Positions 11,900 through 24,161 of a DNA stretch of 64,000 nt are shown here, piece by piece. Under the pieces are notes generated by a model. It was not told where the DNA came from. It saw only the letters and a list, made by a program, of their open reading frames with translations, and searched no databases. The stretch is from Perilla frutescens. Its lineage: Eukaryota; Streptophyta; Magnoliopsida; Lamiales; Lamiaceae. Location: NCBI GenBank assembly GCA_026008535.1, contig BRKX01000012.1:24953848-25017847 (forward strand), written 5' to 3'. Within the stretch, counting starts at the first letter, position 1. Each line of letters starts with the position of its first letter. A program made the position numbers and the translations under genes.

Positions 11900-13366
11900 A
11901 TGGAAAATCATGAAATATTGGAAGAAGAAATAGAAGTAGAAGAAATGGAAGAAGACATTGATGAGGAAGACGAGATAGAACTTTGCGAAAATGTTAGGCT
12001 CTTGCTCTTAAAAATTAAGGCAATGATAATCTTATTAGGAAAAATTGCTATGATGCGTCGGCGTATTGAACGTTCTTTGCAGCGACGATCAAAAAGTAGA
12101 ACTAGATTTCACTTTATTAATAATATGATTGAAGGAGATCCACAAAGCTTTCGACAGCTGTATAGGATGTATCCTGATGCGTTTCTGAAGTTATGCTCTA
12201 TCATTAAAGAGAAAAAACATCTAGAAGATACAAGATACGTATGTGTTGAAGAAATGGTGGCGACATTCTTGATCATTGTTGACATAACGACAGATATTGT
12301 AATGTTAGTCAGAGATTCAATCGTTCCCATTTCGCAACTAGTAAAAATTTCAATAAAATCCTAAAGGCTTTGAACACCATAGCACCGGACATGATGGTTA
12401 CGACGTCTATAGGGATCCCTGCTAAAATTAAGGAAAGCACAAGATTCATGCCTTTCTTTAAGGTATGTATCTTTTATTATGTAAAGAATCTGAAATGTTG
12501 TAGTTTTCTTCTCTCACAAATTCATTTTATTTTAGGATTGCATCGGGGCTATAGATGGAACTCATATCCCGGCAACGGTAACAGGCCGAGAAGTAAGCAG
12601 TTTTCATAACCGGCATGGTATGCATTCACAGAATGTTTTGGCAGCTTGCAACTTTGATTTGCAGTTCATATATGTGCTAAGTGGGTGGGAAGGTTCAGCC
12701 CATGACTCTATACTTTTAAGTGATGCATTATCAAGAACAAATGGCCTTCAGGTGCCCCAAGGTATGTACCCCGTATTTTACATATTGTTTTTTTTTAATG
12801 GTGAAAAAGTCACTAGTTAACACAAATATTTTAATTGTGTTGTTGTAGGTAAGTATTTTCTGGTGGATTGTGGATTTGCTAATAGACGTCAGTTTTTAGC
12901 TCCATTACGTGGTGTTCGATATCATTTAAAAGATTTTGGTGGTCAAGGTCGTCACCCCAGAAATGCAAGTGAATTATTCAATCTCCGTCATGCGTCATTA
13001 AGAAATGTGATTGAGAGGACTTTTGGTGTCTTCAAATCCAGATTCACAATTTTTAAAACGGCACCTCCGTTCCCATTTCAAACACAAGCAGAATTAGTTT
13101 TGGCTTGTGCTGGTTTACACAATTTTCTCCTGAAAGAGTGCCGGTCTGATGAATTTCCAGTGGAATATGAAGGAGATCAAGATGTACCACCTCTCGATGC
13201 GGAAGAAGACAATGTGGAATGTCTATCTCAAAGCCAACTACAACAAAGAACGGAAGCTAATGCATGGAGAATGAGTATTGCTAATGCTATGTGGGAATCG
13301 AGGCCAATATACAATGGTGGTGATGGAAAAGAAGATAATGAGATGGAAGATGGGAATGCTGAGTAA
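11900..13366 (+). pseudogene. PIF/Harbinger DDE transposase, one frameshift
   Basis: This is the harbinger-type nuclease (DDE_Tnp_4 family) that cuts and inserts the element. Three exons are inferred: 11900-12462, 12536-12761 and 12849-13366, with clean GT-AG introns of 73 and 87 bases. An acidic N-terminus is followed by an HTH-like region ending in VEEMVATFLIIV. There a single-base deletion near 12281 breaks the frame. The family's GHNDRYCNV-type continuation is found in the next frame (HNDRYCNVSQRFNRSHFAT) and leads to the exon 1 donor. The catalytic triad is intact: Asp in GAIDGTH (codon 12554-12556), Asp in GSAHDS (12704-12706) and Glu in NVIERTFG (13013-13015). Allowing for the deletion, length would be about 435 residues, normal for the family. 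It follows the SANT-like gene in the same direction. Confidence 0.9.
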
Positions 13367-13635
13367 TGTTTTTTCTTAATTGACTATGAATTATCGACTT
13401 TAATCGGAATTTTATAAACAATTTGTGCTTATAGTGTCAAATTTTTATAACGAATTTAGATAATTTTTTTTTTTAATAATTATTATATTTTTCTTTGACA
13501 ACTTGTGTATCCGATTAAACATCATACTAAACAAGTAATACGAGATAGAAAATCATCATCACATAAAATTCATTCAAAAACCGTATGTTCAAAAAAATAG
13601 AAAAAAAAACCAATTTAATAAAAAAAATAAAAATT

Positions 13636-13757
13636 CCAGCGGCCGCTGGGTGTGAGCGGCTGTTCGGACGGCCTTTGCGCATTCCCAGCGCTCGCTGGGA
13701 ATGTTAGGCAGAAACATTCCCAGCGGTCGCTGACTCCCAGCGACCGCTGGGAATCCA
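13636..13757. repeat. Palindrome cluster 2, internal
   Basis: About five copies of the 14-bp palindrome, including CCAGCGGCCGCTGG, CCAGCGCTCGCTGG and CCAGCGACCGCTGG, just after the transposase stop. Its position in the middle of the element, between the PIF genes and the opposed third gene, is odd for an array otherwise found near ends. It may mark an old internal end of a composite element. Confidence 0.85.
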
Positions 13758-13915
13758 GTATGGTTTTTTTTTTAGCTATGTTGTACATGTATTCTATTTT
13801 ATCGAAGAAATGAAAAATATGTTTTTTGTACCATGTTTATGTTTACTACGTTGATATTTGTGTTCTTTTTTTTTTAATAAATGGTTTTTGTATTTTTCTA
13901 TAACACTTTATGCAT

Positions 13916-14231
13916 CATTCATTCATCATCATACTTAAATAAGTAAAATGAAATGGGAAATAAACATAATCGAAATAAACATTGTTACCAAACAAATTGT
14001 TCAACAAAATAGAAAACATATTGTTCAACAAAACATAAAAATTTGAGTTCAACGACATAATTAATTAAAAAAACATTCATTCATCATCATACTTAAATAA
14101 GTAAAATGAAATGGGAAATAAACATAATCGAAATAAACATTGTTACCAAACAAATTGTTCAACAAAATAGAAAACATATTGTTCAACAAAACATAAAAAT
14201 TTGAGTTCAACGACATAATTAATTAAAAAAA
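13916..14231. repeat. 158-bp tandem duplication
   Basis: Two nearly identical direct copies (starting at 13916 and 14074) beginning CATTCATTCATCATCATACT. They are non-coding and lie between palindrome cluster 2 and the 3' end of the minus-strand gene. Confidence 0.9.
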
Positions 14232-14469
14232 ACATCCAAACAATGGCGGCTGGGGTCCTTCGACTCCGACGTAAATCTTTCTCGAGCGTGCACACCTACA
14301 CGATTCACAAACACCCAAAATCAACAAACCATTAACATAAACCATATTCAACAACAACTCCAAACACTATAAATTCAATAAAAATCATTAAACATCAAAC
14401 ATAATATTAACATAAACCATTTATTTAAACAATCAAAATATAATCCATGAAATGCAAAAAAACAAACCA

Positions 14470-15756
14470 TTAATTAGGAGGTGGTGGATGTCGTGGCGGA
14501 TAGAAGGCAGTCCAAGCATCCCACTGAGCCTGTAAGGATGCAATTTGTGCATCCTGCATGTCAAACCGGGCGTTCATCTGCTGGGTATGCATATCAAACC
14601 GGGCGTTCATTTGTTGGGTATGTGCGTCATACCTATCGTCGACATGCTGCCTCAGTGATCCAAAGGATGCGTTGATATGCTCCCGAAATGACATCATATC
14701 ATTCTGGAATCGCCCATAGTAATCTCCCGACATTGTATGAGGTGGTTGTTCAGGTTGCTCTTCCTCTTCCTCCTCATTTTCCTCCATGTCCTCATCTTCG
14801 TTTCCACCTTCATCACCACTAGTGGACGGACCGGCACCAGAATCACCTTGCATCTTGACACGCTCTTCATTTGTTTGCTTGCTCACACATGCCCTCTTAG
14901 CAGGGGGTAAAAACGTGAATCGATCTTTAATAATCTGAGCTCCTTTTAGCTCACTGAAATCGATTGAATATGGCCTAATTTCTTTATGCCCATCTTGATA
15001 CCCCGTCGTGGCACTGAGAATTCCGAAATTATGTGCCGATCCCGTCACAATAGGAGCAAATGAAGGATGCGTGCCTGCCCGAGTCTGCATCTGCCTCATA
15101 GCTGACCAAATGAAGTTTGAAATGCAAACTTTTGTGCCCCTCAATGCACAACACAACAAATACACCTCATTCGCGTTCACTTTATTCGTCTGCTCTTTCC
15201 CAGACACATTATAAGCAAGGAATTTGTGCACAATTGTCACTGCCGGGTCTTGGATGTACCCATTCGACTTACCCGAATTATTCCAATTGTCAAACCCAGA
15301 CAACTCATGCCAACCCGCTTCCACACTAAACGAATTAGGTCTCTCCCGTTCCCCACCAGTAGGAAATCCAAACACAGTTTTCATTCTAGGCAAACTAATT
15401 TGGTAGTCTCTCCCATTCATCCTAACCCCAAGCTTCTTGTGGGGATCAATCACATACATAGTAGATAAAAATTCATAACACAAGTCTTCATAACCAGAAT
15501 AATCAACATGCTTAGCAAAATATTCTAACCCCAAAACCTTCAAATATTTCGTCACTTTGGCTACAATTTTTAAATCTTTCAACAAATCCCAATCAAAATA
15601 TCGAGGCACCGTAATCATAGATTGGTTAAATTTTGTATATAGTTGTCCCTCTCATTCTGTTTTTAGAAGAAATGGGCATTCATACCTCGTCATGAGGTCC
15701 TCCTCTTCGACTTCTTCGTGTGCTCCGACGTTGGGATTCTTCATGCGAGGAGGCAT
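14470..15756 (-). pseudogene. Athila ORF1-like protein carried by the PIF/Harbinger element
   Basis: An open frame of 382 codons runs from ATG at 15618 to the stop at 14470. The same frame continues upstream through one TGA (15652-15654) to a better start at 15756 (MPPRMKNPNVGAHEE), so the original protein probably had about 428 residues. The TGA could come from CGA by a single C-to-T change. The core, with LYTKFNQ, PRYFDWDLL, LGLEYFAKHVDYSGYEDLCYE and GRDYQISLPRMKTVFGFP, resembles ORF1 of Athila-type retrotransposons, a plant transposon-associated domain of unknown function. After it come an acidic tract (EDMEENEEEEEEQPEQ), then a coiled-coil-like C-terminus with repeats of MNARFDMHTQQ and a PRHPPPPN tail. 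It faces the transposase gene and belongs to neither of the usual PIF genes. Function is unknown; capture from a retrotransposon is an inference. Confidence 0.7.
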
Positions 15757-15916
15757 GATTGAGAATGGCAGCGGTCGTGGGCTTCGAACGGTCGGTGGAG
15801 TGGTGGCTGGAGGCGAGAGGTGGCCGGGAGCTTTTCTTTCGCGTTCTCTGGTGTGTTTTGTGAATTAGGGCGTGTTCTGCCCGATTTGGGGCTTTCTGCC
15901 CTTTTATATTGTTAAT

Positions 15917-16140
15917 TTCCAACGGCCGCTGGGTTGCAGCGGTCATTGAGTTTGTACGACTCGTTCCCCAGAGGCCGTTGAGACCAGCGGTCATTGGGTT
16001 TTCAATCCTAGCCTATCAGCGGCCGCTGGATTCCAACGATTGCTGGGTTGAATCGCCTTCCCAACGGCCGCACAATTTAAACGGTCGTTGACTTCAATTT
16101 TTTCATGTGTCCACCGCTCGTTATGTCCAACGACCGCTAG
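15917..16140. repeat. Palindrome cluster 3
   Basis: About ten diverged copies of the 14-bp motif, for example CCAACGGCCGCTGG, CCAGCGGTCATTGG and CCAACGACCGCTAG. Decay is mostly at CpG. It mirrors cluster 1 near the right end and lies upstream of the minus-strand gene, so it may also be part of that gene's promoter. Confidence 0.85.
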
Positions 16141-16406
16141 AAATATGGATTTCAAATCCACTAAAATCATTCGAAATCGGTCCCAAATTCATACATGAAA
16201 TCCGCCAGACTCTGCGTGGAGTTAGGAGACTTCATGTGGAGTCTATGGATTTAATAAATCCATAGACTTTTAAAAGTCCAACGAAATCCATCAAAGTCTC
16301 AAACGAATACACCCCCCTAATTTATGCAATCTAATTGGATACTTGGAGTGTATGTATAAATTAATTAATAGTCAAGACATATATTCTGAATATTACACTA
16401 AAGTCC

Positions 16407-16465
<59 letters not shown>
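16407..16465. repeat. (TTA)n microsatellite
   Basis: About 19 TTA units, just outside the right end of the PIF/Harbinger element. Confidence 0.95.
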
Positions 16466-18872
16466 TTAAATAATGAATTGCGTATTAATTGCGGATTTTG
16501 AAGGTATGGATCGGATTTAATGTGATTAATTAAATGTATTGATAACTAATTAACGCAAATATTGAAATTGATTAAAAAGTAGTTGAACAAATTTGATTAG
16601 AATAAAGAATTGATATGATAATAATATATTAAATTCTAGTATTTTAGCAACTAATTAAGATAAACTAATTTAGATAGGATAATTTTGGTGGGAAAAATAA
16701 ATTATGATTTTATCCTATACACTATCCTACTTTTAGATACAGTAGGATTTAATATAATTTGACTGTCCAACAATCAAAATTCTAAAAATAGGTCGGGAGT
16801 CAAGTACATAAATAAATTCAATTAGAATTTGAGAAACACAAACCATTTCATTAAACAATATCAATAAGAAAAAATATTTGTCTGAAATGAATCATTAGTA
16901 TATAATAATAAAAAAAATAATAAAAATATATAAAATAGAAATTAATTACTTATGCTAAATCAAATTATTAAGAATTTTGTATACAAATATAAAATTAATC
17001 ACATTAACTTTACATTAAATCGATAAGATCAATTAATAAACATTAAATTCTTAAATTTAAATATATTTACTTTTAAATTTTTGGTGAGGATCTTGAATTT
17101 CTAATATATTTAATTAAATAATTTTAAAAAAATAAAACTACTTCAATATATTTTTAAATTATTTTAATAGAAAATTTTAATATATTTAATTATATATTTT
17201 AGTTTTCTAAAATTTAAATTTTATAAATTTAAATTTTATTTAATATTTAATATAAAATTAATAAAATCAAATGTCAAAATATTACAAATTATATTTAATG
17301 ATATAATTTAAATATATTTATTATATTTATATTCTATAAATTTAAAACATATTAAATATTTTTTTAGTTCTTCGTTGTAGATTAAATTTGTTTCAAATTT
17401 TAAAACACATGAGTTTAAACTATTTAAATTAATAACTTAATTGTTCTGATTTCAAAAATTAAAAATTATTTCACATTAAATGTATTAAAATCAATTAATT
17501 CATTTAATTGACTTTAAATATATTTAATTTAACATTTTGGATGTTAATTTTGATTTTTTTAATATATACAATTCTTTATGTTAACTAAATATCTTTTAAA
17601 AATTCAATATCGACATCAAGTATCAAATACTTTTAATGTTAACATATTTTTAAAACAAAAGAATAATCATGTTAATCATTATTTTTAATTGTTGTATAAT
17701 GAATAAATATTGAACAAAATCCACGCAGAATTATTCAAATATTTTATTTTAAATTTCTATGGCATAAAATTGTACAACAGTAGGAAAATTGATATAGTTA
17801 TTTTTTTTATTATTTTGTGTGCAAAAATCAAATAAAATAAATAATGAATAAATAATAATCGAGCTTATATAACTACTACATGATAAACACAATATCTACA
17901 CATGGTTTCAATATTTAAAACGTAATTGTTTTACACAAACATGTGAAATAAATTGGACAAATTGAAGAGTTGGACAAATACTTCATTTCCATTTGTAATT
18001 AGACGAATTAGAACTCTAAAAAATCTCAAATCATGAATTAAAGTGTTGACATATGTGATTGAGGCAACATAATGAAATCATAATGTATCTCAACATTAAT
18101 AATAAAATTACAAATAATAAAATATTGTATTAGGACAATATATTTAAAATTAAAAAAAAACTAGTAAATTAAATAAAAAATTAATCCAATGTGCACAATT
18201 TGAAAATATAAGTTGGTAAATCAAGCAAATTATTTATAATCGAGATATATTCACCCAAATTTCAACTTCAAAGCAAGAAAATGATTCAAACTACAAATAA
18301 CAAATGACAAATATAAACCACTACTAAACTCCTAAAAGTAGCTACAATAGATGATTACAATACAATTGTTCTAGCTATAAAATGTTTAGATAAATATAAA
18401 GCTATTTTATTTTTACAATAACTCAAAATTAAATTGTCTCGAATCTCGATCTCTTCCAATCGATGTGTGGATAGATGATAACTCTTGATCAAATGAACTT
18501 CAAAGCTCTCAACCAAGGATGAACAGTGACATCTCATCAAGATCTTGAAGTAATATGCTATTCTCTACAACATGGTATTAATTAAAAAAAATGAAAAATC
18601 AAATTACAAAATAAGAATATTGGAAAAAAAAAAAAGCAAATCATCAAAAATGCATGAACACACACATTGGAGTTAAGAAATTATGATATAACAATTTGGT
18701 ATTTATAGGCATCAAAGATACACATATTTTGAATTGAACGTGCACATAGGTGTGGTAATTAATTAAATATGCACAAATTTATTAATCAAAATTTATTGTA
18801 ATCGATAATAATAAGTGCAATTCAATTGTATTCAAAGAAAATTATACATTTAATATAAGTTAGGGTATTTTC

Positions 18873-18904
<32 letters not shown>

Positions 18905-19062
18905 ATGCATATATGTATTATGCATATTACATTGTATTATATTATTATAGGAGTCTATAATTATGTAATGTCTCTATATAGTATAATCTCTCATGTGATA
19001 ATTATTATATTATATTATATTGTTACATTGGTTTTAAAAACGGCCATCATATTATTACATTA
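16466..19062. other. AT-rich DNA without a gene
   Basis: No coding region is supported. A GGTGGGAAAA-containing terminus near 16690-16747 resembles the putative Helitron 5' ends at 6709-6772 and 9668-9732. The rest is low-complexity AT sequence. Confidence 0.6.
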
Positions 19063-19442
19063 TTTGTATATATGTATAATATAAATTAATATATAGATAT
19101 AAATTATTAAATTATTGTATATTATATATATTATACATGTAGATATTTAGTTTGATATATTATATTAGTTTATGTGTGTGTGTATGTGAATTTGTATATA
19201 TGTATAATATAAATTAATATATAGATATAAATTATTAAATTATTGTACATTATATATACTATACATGTAGATATTTAGTTTGATAGATTATATTAGTTTA
19301 TGTGTGTGTGTGTGTGTCAATTTGTATATATGTATAATATAAATTAATGTATAGATATAAATTATTAAATTATTGTATATTATATATACTATACATGTAG
19401 ATATTTAGTTTGATATATTATATTAGTTTATGTGTGTGTGTA
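19063..19442. repeat. Three-copy tandem repeat, 128-130 bp unit
   Basis: Units start at 19063, 19191 and 19321 with TTTGTATATATGTATAATAT and end in a variable (TG)n run. The copies differ by a few bases and by the length of the TG run. Confidence 0.9.
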
Positions 19443-20954
19443 AAATATTATAATATCTTATAAATATGATATATAATTAAATTAATATATTTATTAAATT
19501 TACTATATCGGGTAGGTGCAGTTTGACGGGAAAAACTAAAGGTTTCTAGAAATAGGACCTTTGTGCTTTTATATATATATAGAGAGAGAGAGAGAGATTA
19601 GTTAACACAATTAGTATATCATAAAAAATTCACCGATATACATTCCTTAATCAGCCAATTATTATGTGTGTGTAACATAATTAGTGATAATTAGTAAAAA
19701 AAACATACATTTTACATGTTTAAACGATATGTTTCAAGGAAATAATCTATCACTATATAATATTGTATTTATATGTTAATTATTTTTCATGCACAATAAC
19801 GATTAATATATAGCAAATCAATAAATAGAATGTGATATATGAAGACAATAAATAAAATATAGTAAGTGGTAACTAAATCTTATGATTGAAATATTCAAAA
19901 ACGTATAAATAATTAATATGCCTAAGATGGTATACAGAAATGTATTTTTAGGGAAGAAACATAACTATTTTCATATATATATATCCATCCGAAAATCCAT
20001 ATAATGTGTACATGTGTATATATATAAATCATAAACATGAAAATTAAGATGATTAATCTTAATTTGCAGCATGGCTTTTTATGAATTCGTTGACACATGA
20101 TGTGACGGTTAATTTTGACAGCACAAAGGTGTGGAGGCATTTGAATGTGAGGGTGACATTCTACGTCAATATTTGAGTCACCGAAAAAATACATTAATAT
20201 ATGCTATAAGTGTTACTTTACTAAACTTTAGGCATTGAATTGTAACTTTTGAATTTTCGGGACAAAAGTGAAAAAGGGTCAAAACGTTCGATATTGGAGT
20301 GTAATTAACTCTTATTACTATGAATTGCTATTAAAATGTTGCTATAACATAATATTTCTATATCTATAAATTTTATTCATGCATTGCACGGCGGGTAATG
20401 TTAGTTAATTTTTAATCATGATCAGATTCGTGTTTGCAGTTTAAGAGTTACAAGTAATTGTGTTTTAAAATCATAATAAGTAATGGTGATGATGTTGGCA
20501 TCACAACTACTAAAAATATTGCATATAAGAGAGTATTACAAAAATTATGATGAAATTCCACAATTGTACTTTTTTATTATAATTTTATTTTATATATAGT
20601 TTCGCTATTATTATATGAATATCATTAAATTTAAAAGTATGGTGATTCAATTATTATATAAAATATATAAATAATAAAGTATGTCTGTGCAGAGATACAT
20701 TGGTACTAGACAAAAAAACCACTTGAATTGATATGGAAAAATGCAATGAATTTTGTGTTGGAAAATGAGATAATCCTCATTGGAAAGGTCTGAAAATTAA
20801 ATAATAGTGAATAATTTAAAGAGTAATTTCTAATAATTAATTAATGTTTTATTATTTCTATCTATACATACATTAAAATAAAATCATAAGGGTAAAATTA
20901 TAAATAATAAGTATTAGCAACAATAAGTAAATAATAAAATTGATGTCAAAAAAC
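19443..20954. other. AT-rich DNA without a gene; decayed Helitron ends
   Basis: A GACGGGAAAAACTAA terminus with AAAGCACAAAGG-type sequence on the minus strand near 19520-19583 resembles a Helitron 5' end. TGCATTGCACGG followed by TTAGT at 20401-20405 resembles a decayed plus-strand Helitron 3' end. No gene is visible. Confidence 0.4.
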
Positions 20955-21075
20955 AAAGAAACGGATTGCCTAGCGCAGTTGGCAGCTGTAAGCTACAGCT
21001 CAAGCCTTCAAGTGCTGCATAGGTCCAAGGTTTGATCCAACTAAGATGCGTAGAGGGATATTTTGCATTTTAGTT
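20955..21075 (+). mobile_element. tRNA-derived SINE (5' region)
   Basis: TAGCGCAGTTGG (20971-20982) fits an RNA polymerase III A box and GGTTTGATCC (21029-21038) a B box, about 46 bases apart, so the promoter would be internal. The sequence cannot fold as a normal tRNA gene, so a tRNA-derived SINE is the best call. The 3' end and target duplication are not clear. Confidence 0.5.
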
Positions 21076-21271
21076 ATTTTGTGATTTTTTCTCTTTCCAA
21101 CCTGTTACATACTTTATTCATCATAATATTTATTTTTATTTAATTTATTTCCTCAATTTATCATCATATTTTTTTTACATTGAAGGCAATTATTTGTGTT
21201 TACATTTTAGTTGTTTGTGGTCTTTTTTTTCCTAAAATGTTTCCCTCATTTTATCTCCCTCCCTCTCCCTC

Positions 21272-21330
<59 letters not shown>

Positions 21331-21988
21331 TTATGCATTTAAGACAATTGTTTGTGTTCTTTGAAGAAGATGGTAGGAGAAATTTGCATTATTCTCAGAT
21401 TCAGTTGGGTAAAAATAGAAATGTATGTATATTAATTGGCAATGTTAATTACATGGTGTTATAATTGATGCTTGCATTATGATATTTGCATAAATTTCTA
21501 ATTAGTTTCTTTTTTTTTACATTTTATTTTTGCTTATTATTTTCAATATTTAATTTTTTATTTTTTTATTTTATTAAATTATTTTTATTCATGATAGGAT
21601 ATGTGGTTTAACAATTTGATTTATGAATTTATCATAATGAGCTATGGAAGTTCAATTTCTAACTTTTATATTTATATATACTTAGATTTATTCTAATTTT
21701 AATTATAAATGCTCTGGATTCATATATTATTTGGTTACACTAATGTGTGTAAATTGTTAAAAGTTTCTTTATACGTGAATCTTCTAATTTATTTGAATTA
21801 TTTTATGACCATGTTTTGTAAATTATGGTAATTTATATTGTGATCGATCAAGTATAAAACTTTGTGGCCAAATAAATTATGTACAATCATAAACTTTCTT
21901 GTGTAAATTTTCATTTTCACCTAATTAATTACGTAAATTTTATCGTTTCCATTTTCTGTTAAAATAATATAAACTTTCACTTCTAATT
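21076..21988. other. AT-rich DNA with (CT)n-(CA)n-(TA)n tract, no gene
   Basis: A compound microsatellite ((CT)n, (CA)n, (TA)n) lies at about 21270-21330. The open frame running through it has no recognisable content. Confidence 0.6.
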
Positions 21989-23866
21989 TGTAACACCCTA
22001 ATTTTATAAACATAGAATGCTATTTATTTTATAAAAACTAACATGAAAAATAATGCCTGAAAGAGAATTTAAAACATTTTCTCAAATATGTAATAAAACT
22101 AATACTAGAAAATCATAATAATTCATATAACATAGTGCGGAAGTGATTTTAATAAGTTCAAACATCTAAACATATTTAAAATTAGAAACACACACTCCAA
22201 CTGAAATATCAACGAAAGTTTAGTAGACAAAAGAGTTTAGTAACTTAAATATTTAAATAAATACTTAACTATCATCCATCTCCTCACTGTCATCACCGAA
22301 CTCCTCAATCTGAAATGTTATAATGAAGGAATGAGTATAACGAATACACTCAGTGGAGAATACGCATTATCCAAAACATATTAAACGAGTAACTCATATT
22401 CAGACATTCATGTCATGTCAATATAATAATGGTTTGAACAGTGGGGAGTCAACCCAAAGGCAACTTATCACGGTCTCAGACCTATTAACGGTCTCTGAAC
22501 AAGTATATGCATATACACATGCACGGTGGGCGACCCAATGACAACTTTTACGGTCCCGGACCTATGAACGGTCCCTGACATACTTTAACTTTAACTTTCA
22601 CATAAACACTCAGTCGAACAATAAATCAAAAGATCAATATATAATGGATAATAAATAACCACTTGCGTATAAAATTCTCCACCTTTACTTTGCAGACCTT
22701 TGACTCGACTTTTCAATGTAAAATATTAACGACTTCACCTTCGCCTAGCAGAGAACATAATTACAGATTTCAATTAATAAATTAGACTTGTATAAAAATT
22801 TGGCCGGAACACATTTATTTATAAAATTGATCAAGATTGTTGAATAGTATTATTTTTTTTAACACTCTTAGCTAGTCTAGCTTAAAGTTAAATAATACAA
22901 TTTTATTAATCTTCTTAACGCATTGATGAGGCTATGGAGTATTAGAAGTACACACACACATAGGTAATCAAATTCACAGTTAAGGCTAAGTAGCATTATA
23001 CATTTAAAAACTCAAATTAATTTCCAGACTTATTCTAAAATCCAAAGTGTAATCCATGTCTACCACATCTACTTAACTCACTCAAACACACACACAAGGT
23101 AATTGAGAAATGACCGAAAGTGAGAGAAAAAGAGAGAGGTTGGATTGAAAATCAAATGAAAATAATTAAGTTTTTTTATCCAAATTTGTCACTTTCGGCA
23201 ATTAGAAAAACAATACGATACATCCATATCAACAATTGGAAGAAAAATGATTTAAATAAAAGCTTTAAATAAGAACGTGGAGTTTTCAACAAACCATGCA
23301 CGAGAAGAACTAAAAAATGATGGCTATATATATATAAATACATATATATCTTGTTAAAAATATTGACATTACTGTTAATATTTACGAAAATTAAGAAATA
23401 AAATACAGTTATTATGATACAGGTTATCATTATAATTTGAAGGCTTACTAGCTAGTTTTATAAGTGGTTGAGTTTCTTTTCCGATCGATTTAGTGTGTTT
23501 CTGAAACTCTGCTGTAGAAGAAAAGAAATAGTAATAAATGTTTAGGGAAGAATGAGATTACGAAATTATATGGAAATTTTCGTATTGTATACCTGATTTT
23601 TGGATATTTGTTTGAAATCTAAATTGTTCTTCTTTCGATTCGTCGATGTATTTCTTGAATGATTTGAGGGACGTTTCTTCTTGCTTCAAATGTGGAAAAG
23701 TAACTTTTAATTGAAAATTATAGATGTGTGAAGAGAAGTGTTTCTTGGTTTAGTTTAGAGAGGAATTCAATGAAATGGTCATCGGCTATAACTGATGGAC
23801 AGTTATGTGGATTGCTTAATCGTGAGTTGAGGGAGTTTATTGAGGAATTAACTGTTATTTGGATAA

Positions 23867-23922
<56 letters not shown>

Positions 23923-24161
23923 TATTATTATTATTATTATTATTATTATGGATTTTGGATTAATTAATGAAATTGGGGTTATAAATTATGGTATTTTAAT
24001 GCTTTTATTCATATTATGAGCTCTTGATATTATCTTTTAATTTTCTCTGCAGGTGGAAGGACTAAAATAAATATAATATATTAAATATTAAATCACTCAT
24101 AACGATGAGATTAAAAGATTATATTTTAAAATAATTTTTTTTTAAAAAACGGGTCGTTACA
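21989..24161 (-). mobile_element. Solo LTR, Ty3/gypsy-type
   Basis: The block starts TGTAACACCC and ends GGGTCGTTACA, the TG...CA form of an LTR. The five bases TAATT flank both sides (21984-21988 and 24162-24166). No internal region or second LTR is present, so the element has recombined to a solo LTR of about 2.17 kb. On the minus strand it begins TGTAACGACCCG, a start common in plant Ty3/gypsy LTRs, so I orient it on that strand. A (TTA)n tract (about 23868-23947) lies inside. Short open frames here are not genes. Confidence 0.8.

Larger units (their letters stand above)
9743..16317 (+). mobile_element. PIF/Harbinger transposon, complete, 6.6 kb
   Basis: The left end is GGGGGGTGTATTCGTTTGAG and the right end is its inverse. 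The match runs on through GACTTTGATKGATTTCGTTG and GACTTTTAAAA. The three bases TAA flank both sides (9740-9742 and 16318-16320), the target duplication expected for PIF/Harbinger. Inside are a Myb/SANT-like gene, a DDE transposase gene (both plus strand) and a third gene on the minus strand resembling Athila ORF1. Three clusters of a GC-rich palindrome lie near the two ends and between the transposase and the third gene. Each gene has one visible lesion, so this copy is probably not self-sufficient but died recently. A smaller relative with the same ends lies at 57310-58211. Confidence 0.93.

Noticed and set aside
14481..15468. Plus-strand frames opposite the Athila ORF1-like gene
   Set aside because: They are antisense shadows of the 382-codon minus-strand frame.
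20960..21045. tRNA gene candidate from A and B boxes
   Set aside because: The sequence around the boxes does not form acceptor, anticodon and T arms; a SINE fits better.
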